A stretch of 45,887 nucleotides of DNA from Candidatus Saccharimonadota bacterium (lineage in GTDB: Bacteria > Patescibacteriota > Saccharimonadia > Saccharimonadales > Saccharimonadaceae), in the NCBI GenBank assembly GCA_017432225.1, contig JAFRJN010000003.1, positions 1 through 45,887 of the forward strand, read 5' to 3'. The position numbers and the translations under genes were made by a program. The notes under the pieces are model-generated. The model was not told the origin of the DNA, ran no database searches, and saw nothing but the letters and a program-made list of their open reading frames with translations. Shown piece by piece: positions 1-7,328 of this stretch. Each line of letters starts with the position of its first letter. Position 1 is the stretch's first letter.

Positions 1-273
1 ATTGTTTGTTCCTACTGCTACATCTAGGTCTGTACTAGCAAAAGGTGTAGTACTAGGATTGAGAGTCAGAGATACCGTGTCAGTAGAGACTGTCACGTTT
101 AGTGATGTGCCGATATTTACATTATAGTCTAGAGATTCGGCGGAAGCGGAAGAAATAGAAATAAGTGGCAAAACTAGAAGTGCACCAATTCCAGAAATTC
201 CAAAAAGGCCACAAAAGGCCTTATTCACAGATTTGTAATTTAATTTTGATTTGATACTATGTTGTATGACCAT
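1..273 (-). CDS. Secreted/surface protein, N-terminal part (cut by window edge)
   Basis: This is a leftward reading frame of 91 codons that runs off the left edge. It starts at ATG 273-271, four bases after an AAAGGAG ribosome site at 284-278. The N-terminus has Lys residues (to about residue 18), then a hydrophobic stretch (about 24-40: FGISGIGALLVLPLISI) and a small-residue SSASA cleavage-like site near residue 45. This looks like a Sec signal peptide. The mature part is rich in Thr, Ser, Val and Asn with alternating polar residues (NVTVSTDTVSLTLNPS), suggesting an extracellular beta-rich domain. No family is recognised. It is preceded by a long folded leader (274-463) that can hide its ribosome site, so translation is probably regulated. 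Confidence 0.75.
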   Translation of the reverse strand, partial: MVIQHSIKSKLNYKSVNKAFCGLFGISGIGALLVLPLISISSASAESLDYNVNIGTSLNVTVSTDTVSLTLNPSTTPFASTDLDVAVGTNN

Positions 274-463
274 ACGGCTCCTTTGTTATTTTAGTAACCC
301 GGGAGCCTCTAAAAATAGTGAGGCACCACGAGGTGCTACAGTAACATATTTCCATAAGCATTGCCTAAAGAAACACGCACTTCCTCATGGTGCCATTTCT
401 ATGTTCCTTTAGACCTGCGATATAAAATATCGGCTGCTTTTAATGAAAATATGTAACTGTAGC
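274..463 (-). ncRNA. Structured 5' leader, candidate cis-regulatory RNA (riboswitch-like)
   Basis: The leader of the secreted protein folds extensively on the minus strand. Closing helix P1 pairs 463-445 with 353-335 (19 positions, one U-U and one G-U) and begins at the expected transcription start. Inside it are a perfect 6 bp hairpin (432-418) and helix P2 (412-402 with 375-365). The loop of P2 (394-383) is complementary over 12 bases to 333-322, just downstream of P1, giving a pseudoknot. Bases 336-323 can alternatively form a local hairpin. Further down, 307-302 (GGCTCC) pairs with 281-276 (GGAGCC), which contains the ribosome site, with inner GTTA/TAAC pairing. No known riboswitch consensus was recognised. 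Structure is seen; a regulatory role is inferred. Confidence 0.55.
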
Positions 464-469
464 AATTTA

Positions 470-498
470 ATTATATTATGCTTTTTCTGCTTGTGCAA
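470..498 (-). promoter_or_regulatory. Promoter of the structured leader
   Basis: Reading leftward, TTGCAC (498-493), a 17 bp spacer and TATAAT (475-470) form a near-consensus sigma-70-type promoter. Transcription should start near 463, the first base of helix P1. It lies back to back with the cysteine desulfurase promoter. Confidence 0.7.
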
Positions 499-501
499 GT
501 C

Positions 502-529
502 TTGATTTTTTGGGGAAAAATTGTATAAT
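502..529 (+). promoter_or_regulatory. Promoter of cysteine desulfurase (leaderless)
   Basis: TTGATT (502-507), a 16 bp spacer and TATAAT (524-529) precede the ATG at 536 by only six bases, so the transcript should begin at or next to the start codon. Confidence 0.65.
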
Positions 530-535
530 ATAGTT

Positions 536-1807
536 ATGATTTATTTGGACCATGCGGCGGCGACGCCAGTTTCAAAAAAAGTGTTTGAGGCGATGGAGCC
601 GTATTTTTCGCATGAGTTTTTTAATCCGAGTGCGGCATATCTGCCGGCCAAGAAGGTATCTGCTGAATATGAAGCAGCTAAAGGGGTGATTGCACACGCG
701 ATTGGCGCTAAATCTCATGACCTCGTCATTACCGCCGGGGCGACCGAAGCAAATAATCTGGCATTTAGTTTTTTAAATAAAGAACCTGTATTTTCTTCAT
801 CTGGACTTGAAAAATCAGAAATGTCATACGCAGGACAGCCGGCAGAACCGTCTCCTTCGGAGACGAACCTGTCGGTGTCGTCTGGAATATACATTCCTGA
901 TTTTTCAAATCATTTTATAATTCAGAAAATACAGGTTCTTTATTTATCTACTGAACATGATTCGGTGCGGAAGGTGGCGGAAAAGTACGGTGGCGCGGCG
1001 ATTGACGTCGATAGAAACGGGCGGATTTTGCTGGATGATTTGAAGGCGAAAATTACTGATGATACTAGGCTGATTTCCGTGGCGCTGGTCAATAATGAGC
1101 TCGGGACGATACAGCCCCTGTCGGAAATCGCGGCGATAATCCGCAAAGTTCGGCTGGACCGGCTCTCCCGCGGAGTGAAGACTCCGCTTTATCTCCACTC
1201 CGATGCTTCGCAGGCGATGAATCTTCTAAATGTGAACGTGGCGAGACTCGGAGTAGATCTTCTCACCTTGAACGCGGCGAAAATTTACGGACCGAAGGGG
1301 GTGGGTGCGCTCTATGTTTCGCATGAGGTAAAGCTGAAACCATTAAATTACGGTGGCGGGCAAGAGATGGGACTCCGCTCGGGCACAGAAAATGTGCCAG
1401 GGGTGATGGGATTTGCCAAAGCAGTAGAAGAGGTAACGAAACATCTCAATGGAAATCGCAAAAAATATGCCTTGTGGCGCAAGATTTTACTAGATGAATT
1501 ACAGGGGTACGAGCTAGTCAACAAGAAGCACACACTTGACAATTTCGTAGTTCTATGCTATAATGGTATAGATGCAGAGAGATTGATCTTTCTTCTTGAA
1601 GACAGGGGTGTGTATTTATCAACTGGGGCGGCATGTGCGGCGTCTAAGGGAGTAAAATCGCATGTCTTGAAAGCGATTGGGCTATCTGATTCGGAAATCG
1701 CGGGGTCTTTAAGAATTACCCTGGGCGAGACTAATACCGAAGAGCAAATCCACGAGGCCGCGAAGCTAATTAATGAAGCGGTAAAGATAGAAAGGAGGCG
1801 AAGATGA
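536..1807 (+). CDS. Cysteine desulfurase (NifS/IscS family)
   Basis: PLP-dependent enzyme of about 423 aa that moves sulfur from cysteine to an enzyme persulfide; here it most likely feeds the adjacent mnmA. The N-terminus MIYLDHAAATP is the classic family start. ATG 536 is preferred over an upstream in-frame TTG at 521, because 521 lies inside the promoter. The PLP lysine is in NAAKIYGPKG (Lys249) and the active-site cysteine in STGAACAAS (Cys367), followed by SHVLKAIG. Between NNLAFSF and the LYLSTEHDSV strand there is an extra ~54-residue segment (about residues 82-135), poor in conserved residues. It coincides with a fold-back repeat at 779-941. The stop overlaps the mnmA start (ATGA), so the genes are translationally coupled. 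Confidence 0.93.
   Translation: MIYLDHAAATPVSKKVFEAMEPYFSHEFFNPSAAYLPAKKVSAEYEAAKGVIAHAIGAKSHDLVITAGATEANNLAFSFLNKEPVFSSSGLEKSEMSYAGQPAEPSPSETNLSVSSGIYIPDFSNHFIIQKIQVLYLSTEHDSVRKVAEKYGGAAIDVDRNGRILLDDLKAKITDDTRLISVALVNNELGTIQPLSEIAAIIRKVRLDRLSRGVKTPLYLHSDASQAMNLLNVNVARLGVDLLTLNAAKIYGPKGVGALYVSHEVKLKPLNYGGGQEMGLRSGTENVPGVMGFAKAVEEVTKHLNGNRKKYALWRKILLDELQGYELVNKKHTLDNFVVLCYNGIDAERLIFLLEDRGVYLSTGAACAASKGVKSHVLKAIGLSDSEIAGSLRITLGETNTEEQIHEAAKLINEAVKIERRRR
779..941. repeat. Fold-back element in the cysteine desulfurase gene
   Basis: This 163 bp segment is almost entirely self-complementary. The outer arms 779-796 and 924-941 are a perfect 18 bp inverted repeat (AAAGAACCTGTATTTTCT). A second pair, 807-824 and 891-908, matches at 17 of 18. 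The centre holds GTCTCC-TTC-GGAGAC flanked by a longer imperfect helix. It is open in the host frame and encodes the family-atypical insertion. The layout (arms, internal hairpin, CGGTGTCGTCTGGA-like tail) resembles the alaS/rluB/obgE elements, but core identity is weak, so membership in the same family is uncertain. Confidence 0.8.
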
Positions 1808-2847
1808 CCGAAACCGTCTTCGTTGGTATGTCTGGCGGGGTGGATTCGAGTGTGTCGGCGCTACTTCTTAAAAACCAGGGCTATAAGGTCAAGGGGGTTT
1901 ATATGAAAAACTGGTCGAGGAACCTGCCGGGCATGAAATGCCCGTGGGCGGAGGATCTGGCGGACGCGAAGCGGGTGGCGGTGAAGCTCGGAATTGACTT
2001 TGAAGTCTGGGATTTTGAAAAAGAATACCACGACAAGGTGGTGAAATATATGCTAGACGAGTTTAAGAAAGGCAATACGCCGAACCCGGACATTATGTGC
2101 AACCAAGAGATTAAGTTTAAGCTTTTTTATGAAACCGCCATGGAAAAAGGCGCTGATTTTATCGCCACGGGACATTATGCGAGAGTAAAAGACGGAAAGT
2201 TATTGCGGCCTGTGGACGAGAAAAAGGACCAGACTTATTTTCTTTACCGGATTTCGGAGGAGGCTCTTTCGCACACGATTTTCCCAGTGGGGGAGATGCT
2301 AAAAAACGACGTCAAGAAGCTGGCGGAGAAGAACGGGCTTCATAATGCCTATAAAAAAGAGTCGATGGGGGTATGCTTCGTGGGGGAGGTCGGGATGAAA
2401 GATTTTCTTAAAGAATACATTGAGACAGAGCCTGGGGAAATTCGCGAAATTGAGACCGAGAAGGTCGTCGGGCATCACGATGGTGCGGTATTTTATACGA
2501 TTGGGCAAAGGCATGGACTGTATATCTCTGGGAATGCGGGCGAGGTAAATAGCGGGTTGCCATATTATGTCGTAAAAAAAGACCTCGCAAATAACATCGT
2601 GTATGTATCGAGAAATCTGAATGATACAAATATTTGGGCGGGCGAAATTAGATTGAAAGATATTTTTATTAGAAATACAGTGCCTAAAAATATTCAAGTA
2701 AGACTTAGGCATCTAAATGAGCTCATTCCGGCAGAACTGGATGGCGATACAGTGAAATTCGCGCAAAAAGTCAAACGTCCGGCGTCGGGACAATCAATCG
2801 TATTTTACGATGGTGAGATTTGCCTAGGCGGCGGGATTATAGTCTAG
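1804..2847 (+). CDS. mnmA: tRNA-specific 2-thiouridylase MnmA
   Basis: ATP-dependent enzyme that places sulfur on uridine 34 of Lys, Glu and Gln tRNAs. At 347 aa the length is normal. The PP-loop SGGVDSS is at residues 10-16. The two catalytic cysteines are visible in MCNQEIKF (Cys99) and GVCFVGE (Cys191), and GHYAR and DQTYFLY are present. The C-terminal beta-barrel ends with SGQSIVFYDGEICLGGG. The start overlaps the preceding stop as ATGA, with AAAGGAGG upstream (1791-1798). The pairing with a cysteine desulfurase gives a complete sulfur donor and acceptor unit without visible Tus relay proteins. Confidence 0.97.
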   Translation: MTETVFVGMSGGVDSSVSALLLKNQGYKVKGVYMKNWSRNLPGMKCPWAEDLADAKRVAVKLGIDFEVWDFEKEYHDKVVKYMLDEFKKGNTPNPDIMCNQEIKFKLFYETAMEKGADFIATGHYARVKDGKLLRPVDEKKDQTYFLYRISEEALSHTIFPVGEMLKNDVKKLAEKNGLHNAYKKESMGVCFVGEVGMKDFLKEYIETEPGEIREIETEKVVGHHDGAVFYTIGQRHGLYISGNAGEVNSGLPYYVVKKDLANNIVYVSRNLNDTNIWAGEIRLKDIFIRNTVPKNIQVRLRHLNELIPAELDGDTVKFAQKVKRPASGQSIVFYDGEICLGGGIIV

Positions 2848-3053
2848 GATACATTAACCATTGCGACGTCCATGCAAAGCAGGATAGCAGTAATAAAACC
2901 AAGTGCGGTCACGATATAGATATGCATACGCTCGGTGTTGGACAGCTCTTTGCAAGATTTTTTGCAACAAGTCTTGGTCGCGGCCTTTCTGTGAGTTTTG
3001 TTTGCGACTTTTTTACTCGCGGTTTTAGTAGTTTTTTTCTTTTTTGTAGGCAT
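2844..3053 (-). CDS. Small Lys-rich membrane protein, unknown function
   Basis: 69 aa, convergent with mnmA and overlapping its last four bases. The first ~40 residues are very basic, with Lys, Thr and Ala repeats like a histone H1 tail (KKKKTTKTASKKVANK), followed by a CCKKSC cluster. The C-terminal part (about 45-66, MHIYIVTALGFITAILLCMDV) is one likely membrane span. Support for a real gene is an AGGAG site five bases before ATG and a good promoter (3109-3081). No family is recognised. A membrane-tethered nucleic-acid or polyphosphate binder is possible but speculative. The Cys cluster could be redox active or bind metal. Confidence 0.6.
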   Translation of the reverse strand: MPTKKKKTTKTASKKVANKTHRKAATKTCCKKSCKELSNTERMHIYIVTALGFITAILLCMDVAMVNVS

Positions 3054-3080
3054 ATAACTCCTTTTTTAATGCTTATTTTT

Positions 3081-3109
3081 ATCATAACACAGGCTAGGAG
3101 GTTTTGCAA
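3081..3109 (-). promoter_or_regulatory. Promoter of the Lys-rich small protein
   Basis: Reading leftward, TTGCAA (3109-3104), a 17 bp spacer and TGt-TATGAT (-10 at 3086-3081). The -35 box falls within the spacer of the rightward alaS promoter, so the two promoters compete for space. Confidence 0.55.
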
Positions 3110-3114
3110 GAGTG

Positions 3115-3123
3115 TGATATAAT
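3115..3123 (+). promoter_or_regulatory. Extended -10 promoter of alaS (leaderless)
   Basis: TGA-TATAAT lies seven bases before ATG 3131. There is no consensus -35; the upstream spacer GCAAGAGTGTGA resembles that of other promoters here. Confidence 0.6.
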
Positions 3124-3130
3124 TATCTCT

Positions 3131-5110
3131 ATGAACGCGAATGAAATTAGACAAAAATTTTTGGATTTTCAGGTTTCTAAAGGACACAAGGTGATCCAGC
3201 CGGCGCCACTAGTGCTCGAGGGCGACCCGACGACGCTATTTACTGGGTCGGGGATGCAGCCACTTTTGCCATATCTTCTGGGCAAAGAGCACCCGGAGGG
3301 AAAGAGACTCACCGATGCTCAACCGTCTATGCGCCTGCAAGACATTGAGGATGTGGGCGACCCACGGCATACGACTGTGTTTGAGATGCTGGGCAACTGG
3401 TCGCTCGGGGATTATTTCAAACGCGAGCAGATTGAGAACTTTTTTGAATTTTTAACTTCTGTGGTGGGACTGGACCCAGAGAAGATTTATGTGACTTGCT
3501 TCATCGGCAACGAAAAATACGGCATCCCGAAAGATACCGAAGCGGCTGAGATTTGGCAGTCCGTCTTTGAAAAGGCTGGGGTAGAAGCAAAAATTGCCGA
3601 GATTGGGTCTGCTAAAGAAGGCGATAAACGGGGAATCAAGCCGGGTGAGAGGATTTTCTTTTACGATGATAAGGAGAACTGGTGGAGCCGAGGTGGCGGG
3701 TGCGAGTCCACGCCGATTGGCGACCCATGCGGGCCGGATTCCGAGGTGTTTTATGATTTTGGTGAGGACAAACAAGATGTAGAAAAATACGGACTGGCGC
3801 ACCCGGCGAGTGATGGGGCGCGGTTCATGGAAATCGGCAATCAGGTGTTTATGCAGTACCGGCGCCTAGCTGACGGGTCTTTTGAAGAACTTGAGAAGAA
3901 AAATGTGGACTTTGGTGGCGGGCTAGAGCGGATTGCAGCGGCGGCGATTGGGTCGTTTGACGTATTCAAAATCTCGCTGATGAAGCCGATCATTGAGAAG
4001 CTGGAGGCTATCTCTGGGAAGTCGTATGACAACAACACCGACGAGATGCGGGTGATTGCCGACCATATCCGGGGGGCGTATCTCTTGGCTGCGCAGGGGC
4101 TGGTGCCATCTAATAAGACTCAGGGGTATGCGATGAGGCGGCTGGTACGGCGGGCTATCCTCCGGGCGCTGGATCTTGGGATTTCGTCGAATTTCTTGTC
4201 GGGAATCGTGCCGATTGTGGCCTCTAATTATGCGGATTTGCCGGATTCGATTTTGACCCATCGGGAAGTGGCCCTAGAGGTGCTACTCAAGGAGGAAAAT
4301 GCGTTTAGAAAGACCTTGAACAGAGGTCTCAAAGAGCTCCGGAAAGCTGTTAAACAACAAAGCAAGTCCCCCTCGGGACACGGGTCGCTTCAGCCCGTCG
4401 TTACGGGTGAAGCGCCCTCTTCCTCGGTCGTAACCTCCGGACGGTCCCGAGAAGGGCTTGCTTTGTTGTCTGGATATGATCTTTTCAAGCTTCAAGATAC
4501 TTATGGATTTCCGTTTGAACTATCTGTAGAGGAGTGCTATCGCGAGGGGATTGAGCTGACGCCGAAGTATCGTGAGGAGTTTGACGCGGCTCTCAAAGAA
4601 CAGAGAGAAAGGTCGCAGACGGCCTCAAAGGGGATGTTCAAGGGTGGCCTTGAGGACCACGGTGAGCAGACGGTGAAGTATCATACTGCTACGCATCTGC
4701 TTCTAGCAGCGCTCAAGAAGCACGTTTCCCCTGATATCGTGCAAAAGGGGTCGAATACGACCTCGGAGAGGACAAGGTTTGACTTCAACTGCGACCACAA
4801 ATTGACCCCGGAGGAGATTTCGGCGGTAGAGGACCAGGTGAATGAGTGGATCTCGGAAGATCTCCCGGTAGTATTTGACGAGTACGAGAAGGCTTACGCG
4901 CGCGATACTCTGAAGGCGCATGGGCAGTTCTGGGATAAATATCCAGATGTGCTCAAGGTTTATACGATTGGAGACTTTGAAAACCCGATTTCTAGAGAGG
5001 TCTGTGGTGGCCCACACGTGGAACATACAGGGGTGATTGGGCATTTTAAGATTGTCAAAGAAGAGTCTTCCTCCGCTGGAGTCCGGAGAATCAAGGCGAT
5101 TTTGGAATAA
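3131..5110 (+). CDS. alaS: Alanyl-tRNA synthetase, lacking the C-terminal domain
   Basis: Charges tRNA-Ala. The start MNANEIRQKFLDF at 3131 fits the family and the leaderless promoter; an upstream TTG (3104) would begin upstream of the -10 box. Class II motifs include FTGSGMQPLLPYL and GGGLERIAA. The editing domain has HTATH (about residue 518) and CGGPHVEHT (about 624). The protein stops at 659 aa, right after the editing domain (AGVRRIKAILE), whereas typical bacterial AlaS is about 870 aa with a coiled coil and C-Ala domain. Residues about 408-446 are foreign-looking (SPSGHGSLQPVV, then TGEAPSSSVVTSGRS) and are encoded by a fold-back repeat placed before the conserved DTYGFPFEL segment. Confidence 0.97.
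   Translation: MNANEIRQKFLDFQVSKGHKVIQPAPLVLEGDPTTLFTGSGMQPLLPYLLGKEHPEGKRLTDAQPSMRLQDIEDVGDPRHTTVFEMLGNWSLGDYFKREQIENFFEFLTSVVGLDPEKIYVTCFIGNEKYGIPKDTEAAEIWQSVFEKAGVEAKIAEIGSAKEGDKRGIKPGERIFFYDDKENWWSRGGGCESTPIGDPCGPDSEVFYDFGEDKQDVEKYGLAHPASDGARFMEIGNQVFMQYRRLADGSFEELEKKNVDFGGGLERIAAAAIGSFDVFKISLMKPIIEKLEAISGKSYDNNTDEMRVIADHIRGAYLLAAQGLVPSNKTQGYAMRRLVRRAILRALDLGISSNFLSGIVPIVASNYADLPDSILTHREVALEVLLKEENAFRKTLNRGLKELRKAVKQQSKSPSGHGSLQPVVTGEAPSSSVVTSGRSREGLALLSGYDLFKLQDTYGFPFELSVEECYREGIELTPKYREEFDAALKEQRERSQTASKGMFKGGLEDHGEQTVKYHTATHLLLAALKKHVSPDIVQKGSNTTSERTRFDFNCDHKLTPEEISAVEDQVNEWISEDLPVVFDEYEKAYARDTLKAHGQFWDKYPDVLKVYTIGDFENPISREVCGGPHVEHTGVIGHFKIVKEESSSAGVRRIKAILE
4354..4469 (+). repeat. 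In-frame fold-back palindromic element, copy A (in alaS)
   Basis: 116 bp. The outer arms 4354-4366 (ACAACAAAGCAAG) and 4457-4469 are perfectly complementary, and the helix continues to 4379/4444 with few mismatches. The core has an inner hairpin (CGCTTCAGCCCGT with ACGGGTGAAGCG) and the tail CCTCGGTCGTAACCTCCGGA. The core is nearly identical to copy B and related to copies C and D. Read on the plus strand it encodes PVVTGEAPSSSVVTSGRS without a stop. Confidence 0.92.
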
Positions 5111-5135
5111 CAGGGGTAATCCAGAGCGTACACCA

Positions 5136-5182
5136 GTTGACCGCCGTAGGAGTGTGAACCGACGCCCGGCGGACAACTTTTT
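5136..5182 (+). terminator. Terminator after alaS, with overlapping alternative hairpin
   Basis: Arms 5136-5146 and 5167-5177 pair over 11 bases with one mismatch, followed by TTTTT. The same CAAC-TTTTT segment (5174-5183) is also a perfect 10 bp partner of 5187-5196, so the two hairpins exclude each other. The second overlaps the -35 box of the next promoter. Confidence 0.55.
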
Positions 5183-5193
5183 CGAAGAAAAAG

Positions 5194-5222
5194 TTGACAT
5201 TTTAGCGTAAGTGTGATATAAT
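5194..5222 (+). promoter_or_regulatory. Consensus promoter of the Pro-rich membrane protein
   Basis: TTGACA (5194-5199), 17 bp spacer TTTTAGCGTAAGTGTGA, and TATAAT (5217-5222). Spacer and boxes nearly match the promoters at 19092 and 31524. A 70-base leader follows, with a small hairpin (ATAACC with GGTTAT). Confidence 0.85.
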
Positions 5223-5292
5223 GTAAGTAATAACCTTGTGGTGGGGTTATCGTAACTATAAACAATTTTTCCATAAATAAGGGGGTGGAAAT

Positions 5293-6045
5293 ATGTTTAA
5301 TTTTAACAGAAAAGACGATATGTTTGAGGAGTACTACGCCAGTAAGGCGGAGAGCTCTACGGCAACAGAGGAAGTTCCTAAAAGGTTTTCTCCAGAAGAA
5401 TGCCAAGAGGAAAGATCCGAAGGAGAGTTTGACGAATATTACTCCGACAAGGAACCCGCAAAAGAGAAAGAAATTCCGATGGTACCCAGGAGATTGCATA
5501 CGGCAACAGTATGCTTTTATAGTATTATCATGATTCTGCTGGTGATAGGAAATTTCTTTAATAGCCGTCACATAAAACGGGTTGAAGAAGATTTGAGGCT
5601 TGCGACTGAAGAGGCTGAATTTTCTCGAGCAACCATCAAAGCCTACGAATTACGTGCAGAGAGAGACGAAGAGCTAATTGATTCCTTACAGAGGGAGTTA
5701 GCAGTGAAGGAGCTAGATTCATTCCTCAGAAATTACGATTTTTCAGAGTCTGATTCGGCTATATCGGATGATTTGCCAGATGAGTCTCAAGCAGAGCCTG
5801 ACGTTACGGCGCCGACCGCAAGACGGCTTAACCCATCATCTGATCCAAAACCGAATCCCGATCCGGACCCTAAACCGGATCCCGATCCGAGCCCGGAGCC
5901 GCCGAGCCCGGAGCCGCCTAGTCCGGGGCCGGATAGTCCGAAGTCGCAATCATACGATGGAATAGATATTGTTCCGAATGATGATTCTGGGCCAGGCGCC
6001 TATGTCGACGATTTTATGAAAACACAGCCGTCTTCGGATGGTTGA
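5293..6045 (+). CDS. Single-pass membrane protein with coiled coil and Pro-rich tail
   Basis: 250 aa, unknown function. The ATG at 5293 follows a G-rich ribosome site (GGGGGTGG). Residues 1-68 are charged and probably cytoplasmic. Residues 71-88 (ATVCFYSIIMILLVIGNF) form one membrane span. About 92-145 is a charged heptad-rich helix (RVEEDLRLATEEAEF, QRELAVKELDSFL), a likely coiled coil. About 170-220 is a repetitive Pro/Asp/Ser-rich stalk (NPDPDPKPDPDPSPEPPSPE) ending in a polar tail. The order suggests an extracellular stalk displayed from the membrane. The stalk DNA is more G+C-rich than its surroundings and may vary in length. Confidence 0.7.
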   Translation: MFNFNRKDDMFEEYYASKAESSTATEEVPKRFSPEECQEERSEGEFDEYYSDKEPAKEKEIPMVPRRLHTATVCFYSIIMILLVIGNFFNSRHIKRVEEDLRLATEEAEFSRATIKAYELRAERDEELIDSLQRELAVKELDSFLRNYDFSESDSAISDDLPDESQAEPDVTAPTARRLNPSSDPKPNPDPDPKPDPDPSPEPPSPEPPSPGPDSPKSQSYDGIDIVPNDDSGPGAYVDDFMKTQPSSDG

Positions 6046-6058
6046 CACCACAGCACTT

Positions 6059-6092
6059 TAAATCCCACCTTTCATATAAGGGTGGGATTTTT
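6059..6092. terminator. Bidirectional terminator
   Basis: AATCCCACC (6061-6069) pairs with GGTGGGATT (6081-6089), flanked by A and T runs. It separates the convergent Pro-rich protein gene and the FtsA/PilM-like gene. Confidence 0.8.
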
Positions 6093-6101
6093 CATGATTG
6101 G

Positions 6102-7328
6102 TTAATTTTGGAGGAGTTTGGCGAATTTGGCCTTCAAGCCCTTTTCCTCGGGGGCGCCTTCGAGGGTGTCGGTGCCGACCCTTAAGAGCCCTAGGGCGGT
6201 AGCAAAGGAGTGGTCGAGCTCCTTCGCATGGTCGCCGAGGATGAGGTTAGGCAGGCCGTTGATGTCGAGTAAATTGATAATCGGGCGGCGGGAGAAGGGC
6301 AGGCCCTCATACCAGTCGGAAGTAGCGAGCTGCTCTTGAAGTAGTGACAGCCCCGCGCCACCACCGCAAAGCATGACGTTGCGAGGCAAAGTGCCGATAG
6401 TCTCAAAATCTTCCAGGGCGACTTCTACGCCGGTAAACCAAACCGAGAGATTGCGCGAGAGAGCGGTCTCGATTTTGGCTTTTTTGGCATCATCGAGTTT
6501 GCCGGAGTCGTAGTCTAGCTTGTATTTTTCGGCGGTTTCGTAATCGACGCCGAGAGCCTCCTCAATCTGATGAGTGAAGCTGCGGCCGCCGATAGAAAAC
6601 ATTTTGGTGCCTTCGACGCCACCGTCATCGACGATGGCGATGTCGGTAGTGCCGCCACCGATGTCCATCACCACGCCAGAGAAATTAGAGTCCAAATCAT
6701 CGCCGAGACAAGCACGGCAAACCGCAAATGGCTCGACTGCCACGGTGAGAAGATCGAGGTTTAGCTCGGCGCAGACCTTCTCGATGGCGGAAACATGAAT
6801 CATTGGGGCAAAGGCCGTATAAAATTGAATTACCACGTCGGAGCCGTTAAAACCGACAGGATTAGAAATCTTGTAGCCGTCAATCATCAGGGAAACAATG
6901 GCGGAGTTAATCAGCCGGACCTCGACATTTTTGTTGCCGGTTTCTAACGCTACAGTCTTTTTGGCGACTTCGCCGGATTTCTGCTGGACGCGTTTAATGA
7001 TATTCTGCATTTCTTCCTCGGTGATAGGCTTCTTGGGGTCTTTCCTGACATAATGGACGGTGGTAGTGTTACCTTTAATCAACTCGCCAGCGATACCGAC
7101 GACGGTGAGCTCGGCGCGCTCGCCAGAGTCGTCTTCAACTTTGACCAAAGCCTCTTCGCAAGTGGAAACCACAGCCGGAATATCGGCAATAGCGCCGTTA
7201 TACATGCTGCCGTCCTGCTGCTTAACCTTGGCGACACCGAGAATCTCGATATTGCCCTTCTTCGCCGGCTTCGCGAGGACAGCCTTGACAAATTCTGTAC
7301 CAATATCTAGGCCCAAAATAGTGCTCAT
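6102..7328 (-). CDS. FtsA/PilM-family actin-like ATPase
   Basis: 408 aa. The N-terminal phosphate-1 loop is LGLDIGTEFVKAV. An SHS2-like insertion follows (GNTTTVHYVRKDPKKPITEEE). The second phosphate site is VVMDIGGGTTDIAIV and the adenosine motif is VMLCGGGAGLSLL. The tail GLKAKFAKLLQN looks like a short amphipathic membrane-binding helix, as in FtsA. FtsA anchors the division ring and PilM anchors type IV pilus assembly. No ftsZ or pil gene is adjacent, so the choice is open; the SHS2 arrangement favours FtsA. It is last in the operon after the pseudouridine synthase, overlapping it as ATGA. Confidence 0.85.
   Translation of the reverse strand: MSTILGLDIGTEFVKAVLAKPAKKGNIEILGVAKVKQQDGSMYNGAIADIPAVVSTCEEALVKVEDDSGERAELTVVGIAGELIKGNTTTVHYVRKDPKKPITEEEMQNIIKRVQQKSGEVAKKTVALETGNKNVEVRLINSAIVSLMIDGYKISNPVGFNGSDVVIQFYTAFAPMIHVSAIEKVCAELNLDLLTVAVEPFAVCRACLGDDLDSNFSGVVMDIGGGTTDIAIVDDGGVEGTKMFSIGGRSFTHQIEEALGVDYETAEKYKLDYDSGKLDDAKKAKIETALSRNLSVWFTGVEVALEDFETIGTLPRNVMLCGGGAGLSLLQEQLATSDWYEGLPFSRRPIINLLDINGLPNLILGDHAKELDHSFATALGLLRVGTDTLEGAPEEKGLKAKFAKLLQN

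Noticed and set aside
4960-5571. 203-codon minus-strand frame antisense to the alaS end
   Set aside because: Overlaps a clearly real synthetase and a strong rightward promoter; no family resemblance.
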